Assembly: GCA_032250585.1 (NCBI GenBank)
Contig: JAVVFH010000048.1
Span: 1 to 17,238, forward strand
Length of the DNA stretch: 17,238 bases
Direction: 5' to 3'
From: JAVVFH01 sp032250585
GTDB lineage: Bacteria > Pseudomonadota > Gammaproteobacteria > Xanthomonadales > SZUA-36
Every line of letters starts with the position of its first letter. The first letter of the stretch is position 1. The translations under genes and the position numbers were made by a program. The notes below the pieces were generated by a model, which was not told the DNA's origin, did no database searches, and saw only the letters and a list, made by a program, of their open reading frames with translations. Below, in pieces: positions 7,478 through 14,414 of this stretch.

Positions 7478-7743
7478 TTTCCCGCGGCGTGACCATCGTC
7501 AACCGCCTGGGCCTGCACGCCCGCGCCGCCGCCCGCCTGGTCAACTGCGCAGCGCGCTTCGAGGCCGATGTCTGGCTACGCAAAGACGAGCAGGCGGTCA
7601 ACGGCAAGTCGATCATGGGCGTGCTGACCCTGGCGGCCGGGAAAGGCTCGCAGCTGACGGTCGAGGCCGACGGACCCGACGAAGAACAGGCCGTGGAAGC
7701 GCTCGCCGGCCTGGTGCGCGAGCGCTTCGGTGAAGATGAATAG
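7474..7743 (+). CDS. ptsH: Phosphocarrier protein HPr
   Basis: This 89-residue HPr passes phosphoryl groups from EI to EIIA proteins through His15 in NRLGLHARAAARL. A serine equivalent to the classic regulatory Ser46 is at position 47 in NGKSIMGVLTLAA, the site HprK would modify. Presence of both sites distinguishes it functionally from a simple carrier and fits the hprK gene nearby. The acidic C-terminal tail (RERFGEDE) is slightly long. The ATG overlaps the EIIA stop by 4 bases, and ptsI begins 12 bases downstream. It could also be called NPr/PtsO by position; I use ptsH because EI beside it lacks a GAF domain. Confidence 0.96.
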   Translation: MISRGVTIVNRLGLHARAAARLVNCAARFEADVWLRKDEQAVNGKSIMGVLTLAAGKGSQLTVEADGPDEEQAVEALAGLVRERFGEDE

Positions 7744-7755
7744 GGTGCTGCGGAC

Positions 7756-9510
7756 ATGACCCTAGCGCTGATCGGCTATGGCGTCGCCCCCGGCGTCGCG
7801 ATCGGGCACAGCCACCTGGCCGAACGCAACGAACTGGAGATCGGCGAGTACCGCGTCGCCCGGGAAAACGTCGAGCGCGAGATTCGCCGCTACCGCAAAG
7901 CGGTGGTGGCAGCCCGCAAACAACTGGATGAACTGGCGGAGCGCATCACCGGGAACGTGGGTATGGCCGCCGGCGAGATCATCCAGACCCACGTGCTGAT
8001 GCTGAGCGACACGCGAATCCGCGAACAGACCGAGGCGCACATCCGCAGTCAGCTGTGCAACGCCGAATGGGCCCTGCAGTCGCAGCTGGAACAGATCCTC
8101 GCCGAGTTCCGCGCCATGGACGACCCCTACATCCGTTCGCGCGGCGAGGACATCGTCCAGGTCGTGCGACTGGTACAGAGCAAGCTGAGCGCGGAGGCCC
8201 CGGACAAGCCCTTCGAAAACATTCCCAACCGGCTCTCCGATACGCTGGTCATCGCCTCGGAGTTGACGCCGGGCGAACTGGCCATACTGCATGAGCGCGG
8301 GGTCGCCGGCATCGTCACCGAACACGGCGGGCCGCACAGCCACACCGCGATCCTCGCCAACAGCCTCGGGATTCCGGCGGTGCTGGGGGTGCGGCTCGCG
8401 CAGACGCTGTTGCAGGAAGGCGAAACCCTGGTCCTCGACGGCGGCCTCGGGCTGGTCTACGCCGACCCCGACGAGGCCATCCGGGATCATTACCATCGCG
8501 TGCAGCGCGACAGCGAACGCTTCCGGCGCGCGCTGGACGCGGTCCGTGAATTGCCGGCCGACACCAGCGACGGCGAAAGCATCCGGTTGCAGGCCAACGC
8601 CGAGCGAATGGAGGAACTGCGCGAGGCGGTCGGCCTCGGCGCCTGCGGCATCGGCCTGTACCGAACCGAGTTTCTTTACCTGCGCGGCAGCTCACCCGAC
8701 GAAGAAATGCAAGTCGCCGAGTACCGCAGGGCCCTGGCGGTCCTCGGCGGCGTGCCACTGACGATCCGCACGCTGGACCTGGGCGCCGACAAGACCAGCG
8801 ACGCGATCGACTTCTCGCAGTTGCCGCGGGCCGTCAATCCCGCCCTCGGCCTGCGCGCCATCCGTTTGTGCCTGCGCGACAAGGATCTGTTCAAAACACA
8901 GCTGCGGGCCATTTTGCGGGTCAGCGCGGACGGGCCGGTCCGCTGCCTGATCCCGATGCTCACCTGCGTCAGCGAGATCCAGATGGTCCAGGCCATGCTG
9001 GACGAGGCCCGCACGGAACTCGACGAGAAGGGCCAGCCCTACGATCCCGACATGCTGCTGGGCGGCATGATCGAAGTGCCGGCGGCGGCGCTCGCCATCG
9101 AGGATTTCGGCCAGCACCTCGACTTCCTCGCGGTGGGAACGAACGACCTGCTGCAGTACGCGCTTGCGGCCGACCGCATGGACGAGCAGGTCGCCCACCT
9201 CTACGACCTGCAGCACCCGGGCGTGATTCGCCTGCTACACGGTATTTTCCAGGCCGCCGACGCGCTTAGGCTGCCGGTCTCCGTATGCGGCGAAGTGGCC
9301 GGCGACCGGCGCTTTACCCGCGTGCTGCTGGCCCTCGGTCTGCGCGAATTCAGTATGCGCCCGGCGCGCCTGCTCGAAGTCAAGAAAGCCATCCGCGAAA
9401 CGCACGCCGGCAAAGCTCGCGCCGCCCTGTCGCGGTGGCTCAACACCCCGCCCGACAAGGCGCGCAGATCGCTGCTGGAACTGCTGGACGAGTCACAAAA
9501 AACCGACTGA
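7756..9510 (+). CDS. ptsI: PTS enzyme I (PEP-protein phosphotransferase)
   Basis: This 584-residue enzyme I autophosphorylates from PEP and hands the phosphate to HPr His15. The phosphohistidine is His196 in GGPHSHTAILA. The PEP-binding TIM barrel has GLYRTEFLYL, RTLDLGADK, GTNDLLQYALAADR and the active cysteine in VSVCGEVAGD. The length matches classic EI. There is no N-terminal GAF domain, so this is not the nitrogen-type PtsP. The ATG at 7756 has AGGGTG at about 7742-7747. The stop is followed at once by a long inverted repeat, suggesting that the operon ends here. With HPr, HprK and two EIIA proteins it forms a complete relay without a permease. Confidence 0.98.
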   Translation: MTLALIGYGVAPGVAIGHSHLAERNELEIGEYRVARENVEREIRRYRKAVVAARKQLDELAERITGNVGMAAGEIIQTHVLMLSDTRIREQTEAHIRSQLCNAEWALQSQLEQILAEFRAMDDPYIRSRGEDIVQVVRLVQSKLSAEAPDKPFENIPNRLSDTLVIASELTPGELAILHERGVAGIVTEHGGPHSHTAILANSLGIPAVLGVRLAQTLLQEGETLVLDGGLGLVYADPDEAIRDHYHRVQRDSERFRRALDAVRELPADTSDGESIRLQANAERMEELREAVGLGACGIGLYRTEFLYLRGSSPDEEMQVAEYRRALAVLGGVPLTIRTLDLGADKTSDAIDFSQLPRAVNPALGLRAIRLCLRDKDLFKTQLRAILRVSADGPVRCLIPMLTCVSEIQMVQAMLDEARTELDEKGQPYDPDMLLGGMIEVPAAALAIEDFGQHLDFLAVGTNDLLQYALAADRMDEQVAHLYDLQHPGVIRLLHGIFQAADALRLPVSVCGEVAGDRRFTRVLLALGLREFSMRPARLLEVKKAIRETHAGKARAALSRWLNTPPDKARRSLLELLDESQKTD

Positions 9511-9572
9511 GTGTCCTGTCATGCGTCGTACGATGCGTGACAGTACACTCCTCCTACGCCCGAAAGGCGTTT
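9511..9572 (+). terminator. Inverted repeat and second hairpin after ptsI, probable terminator or processing site
   Basis: Starting at the base after the ptsI stop, 9511-9548 is a near-perfect inverted repeat centred between 9529 and 9530. The outer arms GTGT/ACAC and CTGTCA/TGACAG match, with one mismatch (9515/9544). The inner arms pair through with two G-U wobbles in RNA. A second small hairpin follows, ACGCC (9556-9560) and GGCGT (9566-9570), then a short TTTCCCTT. There is no long U-tract, so a classical intrinsic terminator is not certain. The position between ptsI and the mgtE promoter supports transcript end formation or protection. Confidence 0.5.
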
Positions 9573-9576
9573 CCCT

Positions 9577-9582
9577 TATAAT
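9577..9582 (+). promoter_or_regulatory. -10 box of a likely mgtE promoter
   Basis: A perfect TATAAT lies 130 bases upstream of the mgtE start. At 15-18 bases upstream I find no good -35 hexamer (the bases are around 9553-9560, tacgcc-like), so an activator or another sigma contact may be needed. Transcription from about 9589 would give a leader of about 124 bases, long enough for regulation. The GC-rich bases after the -10 (GCG) could make it sensitive to growth rate. Confidence 0.45.
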
Positions 9583-9712
9583 GCGTTCGGCCCCCAGTTG
9601 CGACCCAACGCCAACCTGGCAGCCTGCCACCGGCGCTTTGCGAATCGCTTAGGGGCGACACGGATTCGAGCGTGGCCGTCAACGGCTGCAACCATCAAGC
9701 GGGAGGTCTCTC

Positions 9713-11077
9713 ATGGCGGAACAACTGCACGAAGACAAGACAGCACGCCACCTCGAGCACTTGTCGGAGGCACTCGACTCAGGCACCCGGCAGCAAGTCA
9801 GGAACCTGTTGAAAACACTCTCGGCGTCTGAAATCGGCGACCTCCTCGAGTCGCTGCCGCTGACCAAGCGTCTGGCCGTCTGGGACATGACCGATCCGGC
9901 GCTCGACGGCGACATCCTGGTCGAAGTCAACGACGAGGTCCGCGCCAGCCTGATTCGCGACACGGACCACGAAGACCTGATCGCGGCCGTCGACAACATG
10001 GACCTGGACGACCTGGCGGACATCCTCGATGACCTGCCGGACGCCGTCATCTCCGAAGTGCTGCGCAGCCTCGACCGCCAGAACCGCGAACGCCTGGCGC
10101 AGGTACTGGCTTACCCGGAGGATTCCGCCGGCGGCCTGATGAACCCCAACGTCCTGACCATCCGTCCGGACGTGACGCTCGATGTCGTGCTGCGCTACCT
10201 GCGCGCCCGCACCGAATTGCCGGACGTCTTCGACCAGCTGTTCGTCGTCGACCGCAACGGCCGTTTCCTGGGCGCTTTGAAACTGTCGGACCTGCTGACC
10301 AAGGATCCGTCCAACACGGTCAGCGAACTGATGGACACGGCTTTTCGCACCATCCCGGACGACATGCACGAAAGCCAGGTCGCCATCGAATTCGAACACC
10401 ACGATCTCGTCTCGGCGCCGGTCCTGAATGCCGGCGGCCAGCTGGTCGGGCGCATCACCATCGATGACGTGGTCGACGTGATCCGCGAAGAAGCCGTCCA
10501 CAACGTGCTGACCATGGCCGGCCTGGACGAGGAAGACGACATGTTCGCGCCGGTCTTCCTGTCGGCGCGCAAGCGCTGGCTGTGGCTGGGCGTCAACCTG
10601 ATCACGGCTTTCCTGGCGGCGGCAGTGCTCTACAGCTTCGAACCGACGCTCGACCAACTCGTGGCCACCGCGGTGCTGTTTCCCATCGTCATGAGCATGG
10701 GCGGCATCGCCGGCACGCAGACGCTGACCCTGATGATCCGCGGCATGGCGACTGGACAGGTCAGCAGCGCCAACACCTCGGCACTGTTGCGCAAGGAACT
10801 GGCGGTAGGCCTGATGAACGGCGTGGTGTTTTCGATCGTGATCGCGCTGATCGCGATGCTGTGGTACGACGACATCCCGCTGGGCCTGGTCATGGCCGCA
10901 GCCATCCTCGTCAACCTGGTGGCCGGCGCACTGGCCGGCGCCGTGGTGCCGGTCGTTCTCAAGCGCATGTCCATCGACCCGGCCCTCGCCGGCGGCGTGG
11001 TGCTGACCACCGTGACCGACGTAGTGGGCATCACCGCCTTTATCGGCCTGGCGTCCTACATCCTGATGGGCAACTGA
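9713..11077 (+). CDS. mgtE: Magnesium transporter MgtE
   Basis: This 454-residue homodimeric Mg2+ channel contains the expected parts in order. The acidic alpha-helical N domain covers about 1-135. Two CBS domains (about 140-260) begin GGLMNPNVLTIRPD and contain APVLNAGGQLVGRITIDDVVDVI. A plug-helix region precedes five membrane segments from about residue 285. The pore signatures include MSMGGIAGTQTLTLMIRG and DPALAGGVVLTTVTDVVG, with the conserved Asp near the C-terminus. The N and CBS domains sense cytoplasmic Mg2+ and close the pore. The ATG at 9713 has a strong GGAGGT at 9702-9707. The C-terminus faces tsaB across a REP-like element. mgtE beside ptsI recurs in related genomes. Confidence 0.98.
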   Translation: MAEQLHEDKTARHLEHLSEALDSGTRQQVRNLLKTLSASEIGDLLESLPLTKRLAVWDMTDPALDGDILVEVNDEVRASLIRDTDHEDLIAAVDNMDLDDLADILDDLPDAVISEVLRSLDRQNRERLAQVLAYPEDSAGGLMNPNVLTIRPDVTLDVVLRYLRARTELPDVFDQLFVVDRNGRFLGALKLSDLLTKDPSNTVSELMDTAFRTIPDDMHESQVAIEFEHHDLVSAPVLNAGGQLVGRITIDDVVDVIREEAVHNVLTMAGLDEEDDMFAPVFLSARKRWLWLGVNLITAFLAAAVLYSFEPTLDQLVATAVLFPIVMSMGGIAGTQTLTLMIRGMATGQVSSANTSALLRKELAVGLMNGVVFSIVIALIAMLWYDDIPLGLVMAAAILVNLVAGALAGAVVPVVLKRMSIDPALAGGVVLTTVTDVVGITAFIGLASYILMGN

Positions 11078-11104
11078 GCCGCAAGGGGTCTTGGCCCTAA
11101 CCTT

Positions 11105-11171
11105 TGGGAGCGGCTTCAGCCGCGAGGGGGTTGGCTGAAACCCCAAAAGATCGCGGCTGAAGCCGCTCCCA
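11105..11171. repeat. REP-like palindrome (inverted pair) between convergent genes
   Basis: Two perfect 21-base inverted arms lie at 11105-11125 (TGGGAGCGGCTTCAGCCGCGA) and 11151-11171. Between them an inner hairpin is formed by GGGGTT (11127-11132) and AACCCC (11139-11144). The arm GGGAGCGGCTTCAGCCGCGA is a well-known dispersed REP-type sequence in Xanthomonadales and Pseudomonas. It lies 27 bases after the mgtE stop and 31 bases from the tsaB stop. It may terminate or protect both convergent transcripts. Such elements are normally mobilised in trans by a REP-associated transposase, which is not in this window. Confidence 0.9.
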
Positions 11172-11207
11172 CAAGGTCGCCCTGACCTCCCACAAGGTCG
11201 CCCTAAG
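11166..11207. repeat. 21-bp tandem duplication overlapping the tsaB stop
   Basis: Copy one (11166-11186) reads ctcccacaaggtcgccctga plus c. Copy two (11187-11207) is the same except for its last bases (ctaag instead of ctgac). Copy one starts inside the right REP arm. Copy two contains the tsaB stop codon on the minus strand (11203-11205), so the final codon and stop of tsaB are part of the repeat. This looks like replication slippage at the REP edge. Confidence 0.85.
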
Positions 11208-11895
11208 CCCTGGGGGTCTTGATCGCCACCTGGTTGCGGATGTACACCGGCTGCGCCAGCGCGGGCGGTAGCGGCTCGGATTCCCGCAGCCAGGCCGCGG
11301 CGAGCAGAGCGACTGTCGCAGCCCGCGGCCAGAGATCGGCAAAACAGGCCAGCGCCGCCTGCCCCTGGGCAGCCAATTCCTCGAAGCGGGCGAAGCCGTT
11401 TCCAACCGCCACGAAAGGCGCGCGCGGGCGTTCGAGCGCAGCCGGCGGACAGACCCGCTCTTCGCCCAGGGCGCGAACAAGCATGTCCGCGAGGAGCGTG
11501 AAATCGCCACTGAACACTTCCTGCATGCGGGCATCCACGGCCACACGAATCCGCTCCGCCGGGGGCGGCGCCTGCTCGGCGGCCGCCTGGGCGAGCGCCG
11601 CCAGCGAGGACACCGGAACCACCGGCAAACCCGCGCCCCAGGCCAGGCCCTGCACCACGCCGATGCCGATTCTCAGGCTGGTGAAACTGCCCGGCCCGCG
11701 ACCAAAGGCAATGGCGTCGAGGCCGGAAAGGCCAATCCCGGCCTCGGCCAGCAGCGCGCGCACGGCCGGCAGCAGCCGTTCCGCGTGCATCAGTGGCGCA
11801 AGCTCGAAATGCTCCAGCGTGTCGCCGCCGATACGCAGCGCGACCGAACAGGCTTCGGAAGAGGTTTCGATCGCCAGCAGGCGGGGCTCAACCAT
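11203..11895 (-). CDS. tsaB: tRNA t6A37 biosynthesis protein TsaB
   Basis: This 230-residue actin-fold protein acts with TsaD and TsaE to add threonylcarbamoyl to A37 of ANN-decoding tRNAs. Characteristic motifs are LLAIETSSEACSVAL at the N-terminus, FGRGPGSFTSLRIGIGVVQG (about 64-83), and the C-terminal VYIRNQVA. TsaB lacks the metal-binding His pair of TsaD, as here. The ATG at 11895 overlaps the helicase stop by 8 bases, suggesting coupled translation. The stop is TAG, located in the second copy of a 21-base repeat. The yoaA-tsaB neighbour pair is also found in E. coli. Confidence 0.96.
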   Translation of the reverse strand: MVEPRLLAIETSSEACSVALRIGGDTLEHFELAPLMHAERLLPAVRALLAEAGIGLSGLDAIAFGRGPGSFTSLRIGIGVVQGLAWGAGLPVVPVSSLAALAQAAAEQAPPPAERIRVAVDARMQEVFSGDFTLLADMLVRALGEERVCPPAALERPRAPFVAVGNGFARFEELAAQGQAALACFADLWPRAATVALLAAAWLRESEPLPPALAQPVYIRNQVAIKTPRA

Positions 11896-13819
11896 GAAGA
11901 AACGCCTCTACCTCGGCCCGGTTTTGCGCCGCGCGCATCGGCGGCAGGCTGTCGCGGAACACCTGCCCATAGGAGCGGCTGCGGATGCGTGGATCGCAGA
12001 TCACCAGCGCGCCGCGGTCGTTGACGTCCCGGATCAGGCGCCCGGAGCCCTGCTTCAGCGCAATCACCGCCTGCGGCAGGTAGAGTTCCGTGAACGGGTT
12101 GCCGCCGGAGCGGCGCAGCAGCGCGCTGCGGGCTTCAATCACCGGATCGTCGGGTGCCGCGAACGGCAGCTTGTCGATGACCACCAGCGTAAGGGCGTCA
12201 CCGATCACGTCCACGCCCTCCCAGAAACTGGAAGACCCCAGCAACACGCCGTCGCCGGAGCTCCTGAATGCTTCCAGCAGCAGGCTGCGGGGCCGCTCGC
12301 CCTGCACGAACAGCGGAAAACGGACGCGTTCCCGCAACTGCTCGGCGGCCAGGCGCAGCGAACGGTGCGAGGTGAACAGCAGGAAGGCGCGGCCTTTGCT
12401 CGCTTCCAGCAGGGGTACGACCGCATCGAGCAGCGCCGGCACGAAGGCCGGCTCGCGCGGTTCGGGCAGGTTTTCCGGCAGCCAGATCAGCGCGTTGTTG
12501 GGGTAATCGAAGGGCGAGTCCAACTGCAGCGTGGCCGCATCCTGCAGGCCCATGCGGGTGGTGAAATGGGAAAAATCGCCCTGCACCGCCAGCGTAGCCG
12601 AGGTGAACAGCCAGGCGGCATCCTGCCGGCCGCGGAATTCCCCGAACGCCGTGGCGACGTCGATGGGCGTGATGTGCAGTGCGAAACCCTTGCCGCGCTT
12701 TTCGAACCAGCGCACCTCGTCCGCGCACTGCGCCGCGTCGAAACGGTCGAGTCGGCCCTGCACCTCGGTCAGCCGGTCGATGCAGCCGTCCATCCCGCGG
12801 GCGCCGCCCTCGAGTTCTTTGGCGGCTTGTGCCAACGCGTTGATCGAGCGATCGAGTGCCTGCAGCCCGGCGCGCACCGCCGGTTCGCATAGCAGGTCCT
12901 GCCAGGGGCCGCGCTCCGGCAGGCGCTCCGCCACCGCGGACTGGATTTCCTTGATCTTCTGCAGGCTGTCGGCCACCGGTTCGCGCAGCACGCCCATGGC
13001 GCCGCTGACCGCCGCCGATTCGGCCAGGAAGTCCCGGCACAGGTCGTTCAGCTGATGGCTGGACAGCGAAACGCTGAAAAAACGCGACGCGGTTTCGGGT
13101 GCCTGGTGGGCTTCGTCGATGATGAAGGCGGACGCGCCGGGCAGTACTTCGCCGAAGCCGCTCTGCTTGATCGCCATGTCCGCGAACAGCAGGTGGTGAT
13201 TCACGACCACGATGTCGGCATCCTGTGCCTCGCGCCTGGCCCGGGCGACGAAACAGTTTTCAAACTCCGGGCACTCGGCGCCCAGGCAGTTGTCGGTGGT
13301 TGAGGTTACCAGCGGCAGCAGTCCGCTGTCGTCGCTGACCACCCCGGCATTCGACAGGTCGCCGTCGTAGGTCTGCGCGGACCAGTCCAGCACGGCTTCG
13401 AGCTCCGTCACCGACTCGCGGCTCGGCAGGCGGCCGTCGCTGCGCGCGGTCTGCATGCGGTGCAGGCACAGGTAATTGGCGCGGCCCTTGAGCAGCGCCG
13501 CCTTGACCTTGACGTCCAGCGCCTCGCGCACCAGCGGCAGGTCGCGGAAATACAGCTGGTCCTGCAGCGTCTTGGTGCCGGTCGAGATGATCACGCGCTC
13601 ACCGCTCAGCAGCGCCGGCACGAGGTAGGCCAGGGTTTTGCCGATGCCGGTACCGGCCTCCACCACCAGCGAGCTGCGTGCGGCCAGGGCCTGTTCGACG
13701 GCCGCCGCCATGCGGACCTGCGCCGCGCGCGGCGCAAAACCACTCAGGGCCGCGGCGAACGGGCCGCCCGCTTCGAGCAGCCGGGCGCTGTGGCTCACCG
13801 CCTCGCCCGCCTCGTTCAC
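11888..13819 (-). CDS. yoaA: DinG-family iron-sulfur DNA helicase YoaA
   Basis: This 643-residue XPD/DinG-type 5'-3' helicase contains Walker A EAGTGIGKT (54-62), DEAH (235-238), SATL in the second half and a QGSGRLIR motif VI near the C-terminus. Four cysteines at 118, 178, 183 and 189 fit the Fe-S cluster inserted in helicase domain 1 (NYLCLHR, then NCLGAECPEFENC). VVNHHLLFAD follows the cluster, as usual. E. coli YoaA is about this length and works with the polymerase III chi subunit in damage repair. The start is GTG at 13819, 10 bases after the lipoprotein stop. Adjacency to tsaB favours YoaA over DinG. Confidence 0.94.
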   Translation of the reverse strand: MNEAGEAVSHSARLLEAGGPFAAALSGFAPRAAQVRMAAAVEQALAARSSLVVEAGTGIGKTLAYLVPALLSGERVIISTGTKTLQDQLYFRDLPLVREALDVKVKAALLKGRANYLCLHRMQTARSDGRLPSRESVTELEAVLDWSAQTYDGDLSNAGVVSDDSGLLPLVTSTTDNCLGAECPEFENCFVARARREAQDADIVVVNHHLLFADMAIKQSGFGEVLPGASAFIIDEAHQAPETASRFFSVSLSSHQLNDLCRDFLAESAAVSGAMGVLREPVADSLQKIKEIQSAVAERLPERGPWQDLLCEPAVRAGLQALDRSINALAQAAKELEGGARGMDGCIDRLTEVQGRLDRFDAAQCADEVRWFEKRGKGFALHITPIDVATAFGEFRGRQDAAWLFTSATLAVQGDFSHFTTRMGLQDAATLQLDSPFDYPNNALIWLPENLPEPREPAFVPALLDAVVPLLEASKGRAFLLFTSHRSLRLAAEQLRERVRFPLFVQGERPRSLLLEAFRSSGDGVLLGSSSFWEGVDVIGDALTLVVIDKLPFAAPDDPVIEARSALLRRSGGNPFTELYLPQAVIALKQGSGRLIRDVNDRGALVICDPRIRSRSYGQVFRDSLPPMRAAQNRAEVEAFLHG

Positions 13820-13829
13820 GGGGGCCCGC

Positions 13830-14414
13830 TCAGAAGCCCGCCGGCTTGGTATTCATGCAGGCCCGGGCACGCTCTTGCGCCTCCAGCGACCCGCTGCGAT
13901 CACCGAGATTGTCGCGGGCCACGCCGATCGTGCGCCAGTTGCGGCTGCAGATCTCGCCGACGCGCGGCCCGCTGTCGTAGGAACGGACCGCGAAATTGAG
14001 CGCCTGCTCGTAGTCCTTCATCTGCAGTTGCACCTCGGCCATGCTTTGCAGGATTTCCGGGTCCCGCGGCTGAATGCGCATGGCGCGTTCGAGCAGCACC
14101 GCGGCCTGGCCAAGGTCGCCCTGCGACTCGGCGGTGCTCGCGCCGGTCAGCAACTCGCGCACCGCCGGGTTTTGCAGCGGGAATACCTGCACGCCCGCGC
14201 TGTCCTGGCTGGCCGGCGTGCGCACGCGCGTTTCCACTTCTTCGCGCTCCTCCACCGGCGCCGGCAGCCCCGGCCCGCTGGCACAACCGGCCAACAGGCC
14301 GAGCAGCACCAGCGCGAAGACGGCCGGCAGCAACCCGGCGCGCAGCTTACCCCAGTAAGCGGGTGTTAAATGCAGTCTAGTTTTCAAACAGCTTTTTCCA
14401 AAAAGATTTTTCAT
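13830..14414 (-). CDS. TPR outer-membrane lipoprotein next to PBP1b, LpoP-like candidate
   Basis: This 194-residue lipoprotein precursor has a hydrophobic segment ending in the lipobox LLAGC (Cys44). Residue +2 is Ala, so outer-membrane sorting is expected. The n-region is unusually long (about 27 residues). The ATG at 14414 is supported by AGGA (TCCT at 14420-14423 on the + strand). After a Glu/Pro-rich linker, residues about 91-150 form TPR-like helices (AAVLLERAMRIQPRDPEI, then YEQALNFAVRSYDSG). Two cysteines (156 and 186) could form a disulfide. It overlaps mrcB by 38 bases. In Pseudomonas a TPR lipoprotein encoded beside PBP1b, LpoP, activates that enzyme; the same role is inferred here from synteny, not shown. 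Confidence 0.85.
   Translation of the reverse strand: MKNLFGKSCLKTRLHLTPAYWGKLRAGLLPAVFALVLLGLLAGCASGPGLPAPVEEREEVETRVRTPASQDSAGVQVFPLQNPAVRELLTGASTAESQGDLGQAAVLLERAMRIQPRDPEILQSMAEVQLQMKDYEQALNFAVRSYDSGPRVGEICSRNWRTIGVARDNLGDRSGSLEAQERARACMNTKPAGF

Noticed and set aside
9652..9712. A functional tmRNA gene
   Set aside because: Only the first ~18 bases resemble tmRNA; there is no tag-encoding frame or 3' acceptor half before mgtE begins. Kept only as a low-level finding.
9779..11146. Open frame of 455 codons on the minus strand covering mgtE
   Set aside because: It is antisense to a complete MgtE with clear domains; its composition (many His/Gln/Val/Asp) is typical of the reverse frame of a high-GC gene, and no family is recognisable.
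11219..12892. Open frame of 557 codons on the plus strand across tsaB and yoaA
   Set aside because: It spans two confidently identified genes on the other strand and has an Ala/Arg/Ser-rich shadow composition without motifs.
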